Positions 28,914 to 39,041 of a stretch of DNA of 64,000 nucleotides are shown piece after piece. How positions within the stretch are numbered: the stretch's first letter is position 1; each line of letters starts with the position of its first letter. The stretch comes from JAGVSR01 sp964589785 (GTDB taxonomy: Bacteria; Pseudomonadota; Alphaproteobacteria; Rhizobiales; Hyphomicrobiaceae): assembly GCA_964589785.1 (NCBI GenBank), contig CAZPUQ010000002.1:310001-374000 (forward strand), given 5' to 3'. The notes beneath the pieces were generated by a model. That model saw nothing but the letters and a program-made list of their open reading frames with translations. It ran no database searches and had not been told where the DNA came from. Position numbers and translations under genes: made by a program.

Positions 28914-29519
28914 ATGAGCGAAATTCTGAAAGAGCTCGGCGAGTACGTGGAGGCAAAGCTCGGCCCGGCGGTGCGCGCAAGCTCGGTCCGCTACGGCGAG
29001 CTGACGCTGACCGTCGATCGGGACCAGATCGGACGCGTGCTCCGCTTCCTGCGCGACGACGGCCGCTGCCGCTTCGAGGTGCTGATCGACATCTGCGGCG
29101 TCGATTATCCCGAGCGCGCGGAACGCTTCGACGTCGTCTACCATCTCCTGTCGCCGCGCATCAATCAGCGCATCCGCGTCAAGCTTGCAACCGACGAGTC
29201 AACGCCGGTGGCGAGCGCGGTCGAGATCTTCTCGGCCGCCAACTGGTACGAGCGCGAAGCCTACGATATGTACGGCATCCTCTTCTCGGGCCACCCGGAC
29301 CTGCGCCGGCTGCTCACCGACTACGGCTTCCAGGGCTTCCCGCTGCGCAAGGATTTCCCGCTCACCGGCTATGTCGAGGTCCGCTACGACGACGAGAGGA
29401 AACGCGTCGTCTATGAGCCCGTGAAGCTGACGCAGGAATTCCGCACGTTCGATTTTGAAAGCCCCTGGGAAGGCATGGGCACCGTTCTGCCGGGCGACGA
29501 GAAAGCCACGCGTTCCTGA
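28914..29519 (+). CDS. nuoC: NADH-quinone oxidoreductase subunit C
   Basis: This is the 201-aa 30-kDa subunit of the peripheral arm, without redox centres. Its signature is 'WYEREAYDMYGILFSGHPDLRRLL' in pattern, then 'GFPLRKDFPLTGYVEVRYDDE'. It is separate from NuoD, unlike the NuoCD fusion of enterobacteria. After it the operon is interrupted by three unrelated genes before nuoD. Confidence 0.97.
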   Translation: MSEILKELGEYVEAKLGPAVRASSVRYGELTLTVDRDQIGRVLRFLRDDGRCRFEVLIDICGVDYPERAERFDVVYHLLSPRINQRIRVKLATDESTPVASAVEIFSAANWYEREAYDMYGILFSGHPDLRRLLTDYGFQGFPLRKDFPLTGYVEVRYDDERKRVVYEPVKLTQEFRTFDFESPWEGMGTVLPGDEKATRS

Positions 29520-29546
29520 TCCGCGCGCACAAAGGCGTGATGACGA

Positions 29547-29999
29547 ATGACCGAGGACGATCCGAGGCTCGCCATGATCCGCGGCAACGCGGCGCTCGTC
29601 GTGGAGGAGCTCGGTCCGATCTCGGGGCTTGAGTTCGGGTTCGGGCCGGAGTCGGTGGCCTGGGTCGACGGCTACATCGAGCGCCAGCGCGCCCGCCTGA
29701 CGGACCCCGACACGGTTGCAAGCCTCGTCTCCGTGCTCGGCAGCTATCTCGGTGAGGCGATCATCAAGGCCGCCGGAGGCGCGTGGGACGTGCATGAGCG
29801 CGACGAGATCGGCATTCGCTTCGAGAACGGCGACTGGTGTTTTCCCTTTTCCAAAGTCGCCAAGCAGTTCGCGGACGGCGGCGGGGAGGGCGGCGAGTCG
29901 ATCCTCGGCTTCTATAACGTCAGCATCGATTTTATCGCCAACGGCCGCCTCGGCGACGCCGCCTCGGACGGCGAACCAAGCGAGGGAGCCGCGTCATGA
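29547..29999 (+). CDS. Protein of unknown function inside the nuo operon
   Basis: The 150-aa soluble, acidic protein belongs to no family I can name with certainty. Recognisable blocks are 'SVAWVDGYIERQRARL', 'LGSYLGEAIIKAAGGAWD', 'GDWCFPFSKVAKQF' and 'ESILGFYNVSIDFIAN'. This 'GYIExxR...GEaI...GGxW...FPFxKVxK' pattern recurs in uncharacterised bacterial proteins of similar size, possibly DUF3806-like. It is 27 nt after nuoC and overlaps the next gene by 4 nt (ATGA), so it is translated as part of a nuo-operon mRNA. No catalytic motif is evident. Confidence 0.7.
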   Translation: MTEDDPRLAMIRGNAALVVEELGPISGLEFGFGPESVAWVDGYIERQRARLTDPDTVASLVSVLGSYLGEAIIKAAGGAWDVHERDEIGIRFENGDWCFPFSKVAKQFADGGGEGGESILGFYNVSIDFIANGRLGDAASDGEPSEGAAS

Positions 30000-30454
30000 A
30001 GGGAACCTTGAAGGTCGGCGACGCGGCGCGGCTCGAGTTCAAGGTGCCGGCGAACAAGACCGTGCCCTATCTCTATCCGGAAGCGCATGACTTCCAGACG
30101 ATGCCCACGGTCTTCGCGACGGGCTTCATGGTCGGCCTCATGGAATGGGCCTGCCTCAAGGTGCTCGGGCCGCATCTCGATCCCGGCGAAGGCAGCCTCG
30201 GCATCCATATCGACGTATCGCACGTGGCCGCCACCGTGCCCGGGCAGGTCGTCACGGTCGATGCCGAATGCACGGGCGTCGACGGCCGCCGCGTTTCGTT
30301 CCAGGTCACGGCCCACGATGGGATCGAGAAAATCGGCGAGGGCCGCCAAGAGCGGGTGATCGTGCCGTGGGAGCGGTTCGTTGTCCGCGTCAACGAGAAG
30401 GCGAAGCGCGCGCGGGTCGGCGAGATCGCCGCGGTCGCGAAGGCGTTGAGCTGA
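29996..30454 (+). CDS. Hotdog-fold thioesterase (FlK-like)
   Basis: This is a 152-aa single hotdog domain. 'LEFKVPANKTVPYL' opens it, the long central helix is 'FATGFMVGLMEWACLKVLGPHL' with an acidic residue in the FlK-type active region, and the strands 'GIHIDVSHVAATVPGQVVTVDAE' and 'VSFQVTAHDGIEKIGEGRQERVIV' follow. Such proteins hydrolyse small acyl-CoAs; fluoroacetyl-CoA thioesterase is the type member. The substrate is unknown here. It starts within the stop of the preceding gene, giving translational coupling inside the nuo gene string. Confidence 0.8.
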   Translation: MKGTLKVGDAARLEFKVPANKTVPYLYPEAHDFQTMPTVFATGFMVGLMEWACLKVLGPHLDPGEGSLGIHIDVSHVAATVPGQVVTVDAECTGVDGRRVSFQVTAHDGIEKIGEGRQERVIVPWERFVVRVNEKAKRARVGEIAAVAKALS

Positions 30455-30478
30455 GCGGCTTGAGGAGGAGACAGCGCC

Positions 30479-30913
30479 ATGACCCACCCGCCCCGACTGA
30501 TGAGCGGACGGTGCCTGTGCGGCAACGTCACCTACACTTTCACGCCAGCCGAACTGGACATCGACGCGTGCCACTGCACCATGTGCCGGCGCTGGTCGGG
30601 CGGTCCGGGCCTGTCCGTCAAGGCCGCTGGCCCTCCAGAGGTGAAGGGGAAAGAGCATGTCGCCACATACAAGTCGTCCGAGTGGGCCGAGCGCCAGTTC
30701 TGCCGGACCTGCGGCTCCCATCTTTTCTACCATGCGCCGTCCTTCAACTATTTCGGCATCAGCGCCGGAACGATCGACGACCTCGACGGCTTCGCCTTGA
30801 CCACAGAGATCTTCATCGACAAAAAGCCCGAGGCCTACGCTTTCGCCAACGCAACCCGGCAGCTGACCGAGACCGAGTTTCTCGCCATGGTCTCCGCACC
30901 GGGGAATGAGTGA
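30479..30913 (+). CDS. GFA family zinc protein
   Basis: The 144-aa protein has the GFA (glutathione-dependent formaldehyde-activating-like) zinc pattern: 'GRCLCGNVTY' near the start, 'DACHCTMCRRWSG', then 'FCRTCGSHLFYH'. These cysteines bind structural and possibly catalytic zinc. True formaldehyde activation is shown for very few members, so the activity is open. It overlaps the longest possible nuoD frame by 8 nt but ends 4 nt before the preferred nuoD start. It is third of three genes inserted between nuoC and nuoD. Confidence 0.85.
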   Translation: MTHPPRLMSGRCLCGNVTYTFTPAELDIDACHCTMCRRWSGGPGLSVKAAGPPEVKGKEHVATYKSSEWAERQFCRTCGSHLFYHAPSFNYFGISAGTIDDLDGFALTTEIFIDKKPEAYAFANATRQLTETEFLAMVSAPGNE

Positions 30914-30917
30914 CGCC

Positions 30918-32108
30918 ATGCCGGAAACAGAGATCCGCCAGTTCAACATCAACTTCGGCCCGCAGCACCCGGCCGCGCACGGCGTGCTGCGCCTCGTGCT
31001 CGAGCTCGACGGCGAGGTCGTGGAGCGCGTCGATCCGCACGTCGGGCTGCTGCATCGCGGCACGGAGAAGCTGATCGAGGCCAAGACCTACACTCAGGCG
31101 ATCGGCTACTTCGACCGGCTCGACTACGTGGCGCCCATGAACCAGGAGCACGCCTTCTGCCTGGCGGCCGAGAAGCTGCTCGGCATCGAGGTCCCACGCC
31201 GCGCGCAGCTCATCCGCGTGCTCTATTCGGAGATCGGCCGCCACCTCTCCCATCTCCTCAACGTCACGACGCAGGCCATGGACGTCGGCGCGCTGACGCC
31301 GCCGCTGTGGGGCTTCGAGGAGCGCGAGAAGCTGATGGTGTTCTACGAGCGCGCATCGGGCAGCCGCATGCACGCGAAGTATTTCCGCATCGGCGGCGTG
31401 CATCAGGACCTGCCGCCCGAGCTCATCGACGACATCTACGACTGGTGCGATCCGTTCCTCAAGGTTCTCGACGACATCGAGGGGCTGCTGACCGACAACC
31501 GCATCTTCAAGCAGCGCAACGTCGAGATCGGCGTGGTGCCTCTGGCGGAGGCGTTCGACTGGGGGTTCTCCGGCGTGATGGTGCGCGGGTCGGGCGCGGC
31601 CTGGGACCTGCGCAAGGCGCAGCCCTACGAGTGCTACGCGGAGATGGAGTTCGACATCCCCATCGGCAAGAACGGGGACTGCTACGACCGCTACCTCTGC
31701 CGCATGGCGGAGATGCGCGAGAGCGTGAAAATCATGAAGCAGGCCTGCGAGAAGCTGCGCTCACCCGAGGGCCGGGGTCCGGTGATGACCGAAAACAAGA
31801 AGGTCGCCCCGCCGCGACGGGGCGACATGAAGCGCTCGATGGAGGCGCTCATCCACCACTTCAAGCTCTATACGGAGGGGTTCCATGTTCCTCCCGGCGA
31901 AGTCTACGCCGCCGTGGAGGCGCCCAAGGGCGAGTTCGGCGTCTACCTCGTCTCGGACGGGTCCAACAAGCCCTACCGCTGCAAGATCCGCGCGCCGGGC
32001 TTTCCGCATCTGGCCGCGATGGACCACCTGAACCGCGGCCACATGCTGGCGGACGTGTCGGCCATCATCGGCTCGCTCGACATCGTCTTCGGCGAGATAG
32101 ACCGCTGA
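30918..32108 (+). CDS. nuoD: NADH-quinone oxidoreductase subunit D
   Basis: This is the 396-aa 49-kDa subunit that lines the quinone pocket with NuoB. Hallmarks are 'FNINFGPQHPAAHGVLRLVLELDGE', 'HVGLLHRGTEKLIE' and the C-terminal 'PYRCKIRAPGFPHLAAMDHLNRGHMLADVSAIIGSLDIVFGEIDR' in pattern, ending exactly as in the family. I chose ATG 30918 because it gives the canonical 396 residues. ATG 30906 would add four residues and overlap the GFA gene. Confidence 0.96.
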   Translation: MPETEIRQFNINFGPQHPAAHGVLRLVLELDGEVVERVDPHVGLLHRGTEKLIEAKTYTQAIGYFDRLDYVAPMNQEHAFCLAAEKLLGIEVPRRAQLIRVLYSEIGRHLSHLLNVTTQAMDVGALTPPLWGFEEREKLMVFYERASGSRMHAKYFRIGGVHQDLPPELIDDIYDWCDPFLKVLDDIEGLLTDNRIFKQRNVEIGVVPLAEAFDWGFSGVMVRGSGAAWDLRKAQPYECYAEMEFDIPIGKNGDCYDRYLCRMAEMRESVKIMKQACEKLRSPEGRGPVMTENKKVAPPRRGDMKRSMEALIHHFKLYTEGFHVPPGEVYAAVEAPKGEFGVYLVSDGSNKPYRCKIRAPGFPHLAAMDHLNRGHMLADVSAIIGSLDIVFGEIDR

Positions 32109-32244
32109 GGCTCGCCCCTGCCGGCGGAGGTCCTCGACGGCGCGAACTGCCTTCGCGGGATTTAGGCATGTTTCCAGGATGGCCCGGCAGGCGCACAGCG
32201 CCGTGGTATAGGATGCGCCATGTCGTCAACGGACGGGGCCCGCC

Positions 32245-32394
32245 ATGCCCGAGTTCAACATTGAATTCAACCTGATCATTTCGCTCACGTTTTTAGTCTG
32301 GGCGTTCCTGCTGTACATGGCCAGCATCCGCGGCAAGCGCCGCCGCAAGATCGAGGCGGACTGGCGGCGCGATTCGCTCAGCCGGTGGGGCTGA
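32245..32394 (+). CDS. Small single-pass membrane protein, hypothetical
   Basis: This 49-aa frame starts at ATG 32245 (MPEFNIEFNL). It has one clear membrane helix (about 9-28, IISLTFLVWAFLLYMAS) and then a strongly basic tail (RGKRRRKIEADWRRDS), so the C-terminus should face the cytoplasm. GGACGGGG precedes it. It lies between nuoD and nuoE in the same direction. I know no named family. Size and topology resemble small accessory subunits, but that is speculation. Confidence 0.5.
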   Translation: MPEFNIEFNLIISLTFLVWAFLLYMASIRGKRRRKIEADWRRDSLSRWG

Positions 32395-32569
32395 CGCGGC
32401 GCGCTGGCCATCGTCCGCCGGCTATGATTTAACCGCAAGCTGACGGTTCGCTGGCGGCACAGCCGGGGTCCCCGCTAGAAGCGGTGACCGGCCGGTCCGC
32501 CCTGGGTCGGGCCATGGAGCGAGCTACAACACGAGCGGAGCCTTCCGCCGCAGACGGGGATGGGGACGG

Positions 32570-32929
32570 ATGATCGACGAGCGCTTTCTGCTGGCAGTGG
32601 CGGCCCTCGGATGGGGCCTTTCGCTGGCGACCTATCGCATGTTCGCCCGCCGCAACGACTGGCCCATGGGGTCGTTGCAGGCCGACCTTCCGGCCGTGCC
32701 CGTCGTGCTCGGTCTGGCGGCGTTCCTGGCCGGCCTCCTGTTCGCGGCGGCCCGCGGCGCCGACGACGGCGGCTGGGTCATCCTGCTGTTCGGGCTCCTG
32801 CTTGCGATCTTCTGGACCGGCTTCCTGCGCGTCGGATCGCAGATTTCGCTCTTCCTCGCGCCGCTTGCGATGGCGCTGCTGCTCGTCTCCTGGTTCAGCG
32901 ACTTCGACAAGATGCTGCACTGGACCTGA
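32570..32929 (+). CDS. Small integral membrane protein of unknown function
   Basis: The 119-aa protein has three to four membrane helices: 'FLLAVAALGWGLSLATY', 'VPVVLGLAAFLAGLLFAAA', 'WVILLFGLLLAIFWTGFL' and 'ISLFLAPLAMALLLVSWF'. The loops are short. ATG 32570 follows GGGGACGG. I see no family motif or charged residue pattern suggesting a known transporter. It lies between nuoD and nuoE on the same strand, spaced 175 nt from the 49-aa frame and 277 nt from nuoE; those gaps show nothing further. Confidence 0.65.
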   Translation: MIDERFLLAVAALGWGLSLATYRMFARRNDWPMGSLQADLPAVPVVLGLAAFLAGLLFAAARGADDGGWVILLFGLLLAIFWTGFLRVGSQISLFLAPLAMALLLVSWFSDFDKMLHWT

Positions 32930-33206
32930 AGCGCCGCCTTGAGCGCGCCGATGCAGTGCGCTTGAGCCGCGTTGATTCGTCTTGATTGAAACCGGCAATC
33001 CTCGCGACATCGCGGCGCGGGCGTGCGCGCGGAGGAGCCCGGCTTCCGCGCTTGCTTTGGCCGCACCAAGGCCGTACTGGAAACCAGGACCGACGACGGG
33101 GTTGCGCAAGGCCGGAGAGGCCGCTTTGGGATCGCGCACGCGGGTCCGCCCGCGCCTCATGCGGCGCGCCGGACCTGCCCCCTCTGCGTCAATCTTGGAG
33201 CCGTGC

Positions 33207-34388
33207 ATGGCCGTTCGCCGCCTACACCCGGATCAGCCCGCGCACTTCGCCTTCACGCCCGAAAATCTGGCCTGGGCCGAGGCGACGATCGCGAAGTATC
33301 CGCCGGGCAAGCAGGCCTCCGCCGTCATCCCCGTCCTGTGGCGCGCGCAGGAGCAGATCGGCGGCTGGATCACGGAACCGGCGATCCGCGCGGTGGCCGA
33401 CATGCTCGGCATGGCCCATATCCGCGTGCTCGAGATCGCGACCTTCTACACGATGTTCCAGTTGGCGCCCGTCGGACGCAAGGCCCACGTCCAGGTGTGC
33501 GGGACGACGCCCTGCATGCTGCGCGGCGCACGCGACCTCATCAAGGTCTGCGAGCGCCGGATCGCGCACGACCCGTTCCACGTCTCCGCCGACGGCGCCT
33601 TCTCGTGGGAGGAGGTCGAGTGCCTGGGCTCGTGCGCCAACGCGCCGATGGTCCAGATCGGCCCCGACACCTACGAGGACCTGACGCCGGCGAGCTTCGA
33701 GGCCCTGCTCGACGGCTTCGCCAAGGGAACGCCGCCGGCGCCCGGCTCGCAGATCGGGCGCACGGCGTCCTGTCCCGAGGGTGGGCCGACGACGCTGACC
33801 GACCCGGCGCTCTTCGACGGCTCGCGGATCGGGCAGTGGCAGAAGCGTCTTGCCCATGGGTCGGGCGGTGCCGCGCCCGTCGCCCCGCCGGCGCCGGCCG
33901 CACCTGCTACGTCGTCCCCGTCCTCGACGCCGGCCGCCAAGCCCGCGCCTCACCCCGCCGCCCTGACCGCGATGGCGAACGCGGGTCTCGTGAAGGAGTT
34001 GGAGGCGCGCGGAGGCGGCAAGGCCATGCCGGCGGGCGAGCTCGCCCGGATGGCGGAGGAGAGCCGCAAGGCCGGTCCCGCGCCCGCGGCGGCCGCCGGC
34101 GTGACGATGGCGAAGCCCTCGCTGCTCGCCGCCCCGCGCGACGGCAAGCCGGACGATCTGAAGCTCATCTGGGGCGTTGCCGAGAAGCTCGAGGAACGCA
34201 TGAACAAGCTCGGCGTCTGGCATTTCGACCAGATCGCCGCCTGGACACCCGAGGAAGTGGCGTGGTTCGAGAACGAGATGCCGGGGTTCAAGGGCCGCAT
34301 TGCGCGTGACAAGTGGCTCGACCAGTGTCGGAAGCTCGCCACGGGCTGGCGTCCGGACACGGATGCGGGCGAGCGGCCGAAGGGGTGA
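33207..34388 (+). CDS. nuoE: NADH-quinone oxidoreductase subunit E with helix-hairpin-helix-like tail
   Basis: This is a 393-aa protein. Residues 1 to about 200 are the thioredoxin-like 24-kDa subunit with the 2Fe-2S (N1a) ligands in 'QVCGTTPCMLRG' and 'ECLGSCANAPM'. An Ala/Pro-rich linker (about 220-310) follows. The C-terminal domain ('DDLKLIWGVAEKLEERMNKL', 'GVWHFDQIAAWTPEE') resembles a helix-hairpin-helix unit and is also found at the end of RpsB in this window. Typical NuoE is about 160-220 aa, so the extension is large. The start at 33207 follows TTGGAG; upstream in-frame codons look non-coding. Confidence 0.95.
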   Translation: MAVRRLHPDQPAHFAFTPENLAWAEATIAKYPPGKQASAVIPVLWRAQEQIGGWITEPAIRAVADMLGMAHIRVLEIATFYTMFQLAPVGRKAHVQVCGTTPCMLRGARDLIKVCERRIAHDPFHVSADGAFSWEEVECLGSCANAPMVQIGPDTYEDLTPASFEALLDGFAKGTPPAPGSQIGRTASCPEGGPTTLTDPALFDGSRIGQWQKRLAHGSGGAAPVAPPAPAAPATSSPSSTPAAKPAPHPAALTAMANAGLVKELEARGGGKAMPAGELARMAEESRKAGPAPAAAAGVTMAKPSLLAAPRDGKPDDLKLIWGVAEKLEERMNKLGVWHFDQIAAWTPEEVAWFENEMPGFKGRIARDKWLDQCRKLATGWRPDTDAGERPKG

Positions 34389-34395
34389 GGCGACC

Positions 34396-35685
<1,290 letters not shown>

Positions 35686-35737
35686 GGCAGGTCCATCTGC
35701 AGCCGGGTCGAGCGCCCGCCCCCTCACCCGGCGTTGC

Positions 35738-35800
35738 GCGCCGGCCTCTCCCGTCGATGCGAAGCATCGCTCCGCGAAGACAGGGGAGAGGCGAAGTGGG
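35738..35800. repeat. Dispersed palindromic repeat, copy 1 (nuoF-nuoG spacer)
   Basis: The 63-nt unit begins GCGCCGGCCTCTCCC. Outer arms CCTCTCCC and GGGGAGAGG pair. An inner hairpin CGATGC-GAA-GCATCG is intact in this copy. A CCCCTCACCC block lies just upstream (about 35720), as in other copies at 39676 and 55448. Confidence 0.85.
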
Positions 35801-35801
35801 T

Positions 35802-35863
35802 GCGCCGGCCTCTCCCGTCGATGCGAAGCCTCGCTCCGCGATGACGGGGAGAGGCGAAGCGGG
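35802..35863. repeat. Dispersed palindromic repeat, copy 2 (nuoF-nuoG spacer)
   Basis: This is a near-identical direct copy of 35738-35800. Differences include C for A in the inner hairpin (breaking it) and ATGACGG for AGACAGG before the 3' arm. It ends 12 nt before the nuoG start, and its GGGGAGAGG lies about 23-30 nt upstream of the ATG. Confidence 0.85.
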
Positions 35864-35875
35864 AGTGCATCGCAC

Positions 35876-37963
35876 ATGAGTAGGAAGCTCATCGTCGACG
35901 GCAAGGAGATCGAGGTCGAGGACGGCACGACGCTCATGCACGCGTGCGAGGCCGCCGGCGCCGAGATCCCGCGCTTCTGCTATCACGAGCGACTGTCGAT
36001 CGCCGGCAACTGCCGCATGTGCCTCGTGGAGGTGGAGGGCAGCCCGAAGCCGATCGCGTCCTGCGCCATGCTCGTCAACGACCTGCCGCCCAACCGCGAC
36101 GGCTCGCCGAAGAAGGTCTTCACCACGAGCGCCGTCGCGAAAAAGGCGCGCGAGGGTGTGATGGAGTTCCTCCTCATCAACCATCCGCTCGACTGCCCCA
36201 TCTGCGACCAGGGCGGCGAGTGCGACCTGCAAGACCAGGCGATGGCGTTCGGTCTCGGCGGCTCGCGCTTCCTGGAGAACAAGCGGGCGGTCGAGGAGAA
36301 GTACATCGGCCCGCTCATCAAGACGGTGATGACGCGCTGCATCCACTGCACGCGCTGCGTGCGCTACATGACCGAGATTGCGGGCGTGGAGGAGCTCGGC
36401 CTCATCGGCCGGGGAGAGGATGCCGAGATCACGACCTATCTGGAGAAGGGCATCCTGACCGAGATGAGCGCCAACGCGGTGGACCTGTGCCCCGTCGGCG
36501 CGCTGACGCACCGGCCGTGGGCCTTCAACGCGCGGCCGTGGGAGCTGAAGAAGACCGAGAGCATCGACGTGATGGATGCGCTCGGCTCCGCCATCCGGGT
36601 CGACACGCGCGGCCGCGAGGTGATGCGCATCCTTCCCCGCAACAACGACGCGGTGAACGAGGAGTGGATCTCCGACAAGACGCGCCATGTCGTCGATGGG
36701 CTTAAAACGCAGCGCCTCGACCGGCCCTATGTGCGCCGCAACGGACGCCTGGTCGCCGCCACATGGGCGGAAGCGTTCGATGCTGTGGCGCAGCGCCTGA
36801 AATCGACGATGCCGGCGCGCATCGGCGCGATCGCCGGCGATCTGGCGGGCGCGGAGGAGATGTTCGCGCTGCGCGAGCTGATGCGCAGCCTCGGGGTTGC
36901 GAACCTCGATTGCCGGCAGGCGGGGGAGGCGCTCGATCCGGCTGCGGGCCGCGCGGGCTATCTCTTCAACACCACGGTCGAGGGCCTCGATCGGGCGGAC
37001 TGGATCCTGATCGTCGGCGCCAATCCGCGCCTCGAGGCCCCGGTTCTCAACTCGCGCCTGCGGCGCCGTGCGCGCCAGCCGGGCGTGTCGGTCTCGGTCA
37101 TCGGCGAGGCGGTGGGCCTCGGCTTCAAGTATGCGCATCTGGGCACCGACCCGGCCGCGCTGAGCGAGCTTCTGCGGCGCGCGCCGGCACCGGCCGAGCG
37201 GCCGGTCGTCATCGTCGGCATGGGTGCGCTGGCGCGACCCGACGGGGCGGCAATCCTTAGCATGACGGCGCGGGCCGCCCTCGCGCTCGGCGCCGTCCGT
37301 GACGGCTGGAACGGCTTCAACGTGCTGCACACGGCGGCAGCGCGCGTCGCGGGCCTCGACATCGGCTTCGTGCCCGGGGCGAAGAGCCTCACCGCCCAGC
37401 AGATGGCGGCCGGCGGCGTGGACGTGCTGTTCAACCTCGGCGCCGACGAGATCGACATCGCGCCGGGCCCGTTCGTGATCTACCAGGGCAGCCACGGCGA
37501 CCGCGGCGCGCATCGCGCCGACGTGATCCTGCCGGGCGCCGCCTATACGGAGAAGAGCGCGACCTACGTCAACACGGAAGGGCGCGCGCAGCAGACTGCT
37601 CGCGCCGTCTTTCCGCCGGGCGAGGCGCGCGAAGACTGGACGGTTCTGCGGGCGCTTTCGGCCGAGATCGGCCAGGCCCTCCCGTTCGACACGCTGGAGG
37701 AGCTGCGGGCGGCGCTCTACCGGGTGGCGCCGCAGCTCGCGGCCCTCAACGTCGTCGCTCCCGCCGACCCCGGCGCGGTTTCTGCGCTGGCTGACGGCGC
37801 CGCGGTGATGCGGGACACTTCGATGCGAGACGGGCCGATGCGGTCGCCGATCAAGGATTTCTACCTCACCAATCCGGTCGCGCGCGCCTCGCAGATCATG
37901 GCGGAGCTCAGCGCGCTGAAGCATGCGGCGGGGTCGCGTCGGACGCTGACCGCGGCGGAATGA
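35876..37963 (+). CDS. nuoG: NADH-quinone oxidoreductase subunit G
   Basis: This is the 695-aa iron-sulfur subunit. The N-terminal 2Fe-2S domain has 'CYHERLSIAGNCRMCLVEVE'-pattern cysteines. The His-ligated cluster is in 'HPLDCPICDQGGECDLQD' and a 4Fe-4S site in 'TRCIHCTRCVRYMTEIAG'. Another cluster region includes 'AVDLCPVGALT'. The C-terminal half is a molybdopterin-oxidoreductase-like fold without cofactor ('YQGSHGDRGAHRADVILPGAAYTEK'). Length matches alphaproteobacterial NuoG rather than the longer E. coli form. Confidence 0.97.
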   Translation: MSRKLIVDGKEIEVEDGTTLMHACEAAGAEIPRFCYHERLSIAGNCRMCLVEVEGSPKPIASCAMLVNDLPPNRDGSPKKVFTTSAVAKKAREGVMEFLLINHPLDCPICDQGGECDLQDQAMAFGLGGSRFLENKRAVEEKYIGPLIKTVMTRCIHCTRCVRYMTEIAGVEELGLIGRGEDAEITTYLEKGILTEMSANAVDLCPVGALTHRPWAFNARPWELKKTESIDVMDALGSAIRVDTRGREVMRILPRNNDAVNEEWISDKTRHVVDGLKTQRLDRPYVRRNGRLVAATWAEAFDAVAQRLKSTMPARIGAIAGDLAGAEEMFALRELMRSLGVANLDCRQAGEALDPAAGRAGYLFNTTVEGLDRADWILIVGANPRLEAPVLNSRLRRRARQPGVSVSVIGEAVGLGFKYAHLGTDPAALSELLRRAPAPAERPVVIVGMGALARPDGAAILSMTARAALALGAVRDGWNGFNVLHTAAARVAGLDIGFVPGAKSLTAQQMAAGGVDVLFNLGADEIDIAPGPFVIYQGSHGDRGAHRADVILPGAAYTEKSATYVNTEGRAQQTARAVFPPGEAREDWTVLRALSAEIGQALPFDTLEELRAALYRVAPQLAALNVVAPADPGAVSALADGAAVMRDTSMRDGPMRSPIKDFYLTNPVARASQIMAELSALKHAAGSRRTLTAAE

Positions 37964-37976
37964 GAAGGCAGGCGCA

Positions 37977-39041
37977 ATGACGGATCAGGCTTCGACCTTC
38001 TGGGACGCCCTCATCTGGCTCGCGATCAACGTGGGGCTCAGCCTGCTCCTGCTCGTCGTCCTGCTGGTGCTGATCGCCTTCCTGCTGCTCATGGACCGCA
38101 AGGTCTGGGCCGCCGTGCAGATGCGCAAGGGCCCGAATGTCGTCGGACCCTTCGGCCTGCTGCAGTCGTTTGCCGATCTCATCAAGTTCGCGGTCAAGGA
38201 GCCGGTGATCCCGGCGGGCGCCAACAAGGGCGTCTATCTGCTGGCGCCGCTCGCGACCGCCGTGTGTGCGCTTGCGGCCTGGGCCGTCATCCCGGTCAAC
38301 GAGAACGGCTGGGGCAAGTGGGTCATCGCCGATCTCAACGTCGGCATCCTCTATCTGCTCGCCATCTCCTCGCTCGGCGTCTACGGCATCATCATGGGCG
38401 GCTGGGCCTCGAACTCGAAGTATCCGTTCATGGGGGCGCTGCGCTCGGCGGCGCAGATGGTCTCCTACGAGGTCTCGATCGGCTTCGTCATCATCACCGT
38501 GCTGCTGCTCGTCGGCTCGCTCAACCTGACCGAGATCGTGCGCGCGCAGACGACGGGGCTCGGCACCTCGGTGGGGCTGCCGGCCTCGTTCCTCGACTGG
38601 CACTGGCTGGTGCTCTTCCCCATGTTCGTCATCTTCTTCGTCTCGGCGCTCGCCGAGACGAACCGGCCGCCGTTCGACCTCGTGGAGGCGGAATCTGAGC
38701 TCGTCGCGGGCTTCATGGTGGAATACTCCTCCACGCCCTACCTGCTCTTCATGCTCGGCGAGTACGTGGCGATCGTCACCATGTGCGCCATCGGCACGAT
38801 CCTGTTCCTCGGCGGCTGGCTGCCGCCCATCGACATCTGGCCGCTCAACGCGGTGCCGGGAGTCCTCTGGTTCGTCCTCAAGGCGACGTTCCTGTTCTTC
38901 ATGTTCGCCATGGTCAAGGCCATGGTGCCGCGCTACCGCTACGATCAGTTGATGCGGCTCGGCTGGAAGGTCTTCCTGCCGCTGTCGCTGCTGGCCGTGG
39001 TCGTCGTCGCCGCCATTCTGCAGTTCGGGGGCGTGTCGTGA
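37977..39041 (+). CDS. nuoH: NADH-quinone oxidoreductase subunit H
   Basis: The 354-aa membrane subunit has eight helices and forms the heel of complex I next to the quinone chamber. Conserved loops are 'LMDRKVWAAVQMRKGPNVVGPFG', 'AETNRPPFDLVEAESELVAGFMVEYS' (pattern) and 'MVKAMVPRYRYDQLMRLGWK'. It begins 13 nt after nuoG. The 106-nt spacer to nuoI contains no gene I can support. Confidence 0.97.
   Translation: MTDQASTFWDALIWLAINVGLSLLLLVVLLVLIAFLLLMDRKVWAAVQMRKGPNVVGPFGLLQSFADLIKFAVKEPVIPAGANKGVYLLAPLATAVCALAAWAVIPVNENGWGKWVIADLNVGILYLLAISSLGVYGIIMGGWASNSKYPFMGALRSAAQMVSYEVSIGFVIITVLLLVGSLNLTEIVRAQTTGLGTSVGLPASFLDWHWLVLFPMFVIFFVSALAETNRPPFDLVEAESELVAGFMVEYSSTPYLLFMLGEYVAIVTMCAIGTILFLGGWLPPIDIWPLNAVPGVLWFVLKATFLFFMFAMVKAMVPRYRYDQLMRLGWKVFLPLSLLAVVVVAAILQFGGVS

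Noticed and set aside
35738..35863. CRISPR array at the two direct repeats before nuoG
   Set aside because: There are only two units, with a single base between them and no spacers. They are internally palindromic and related to scattered copies elsewhere.
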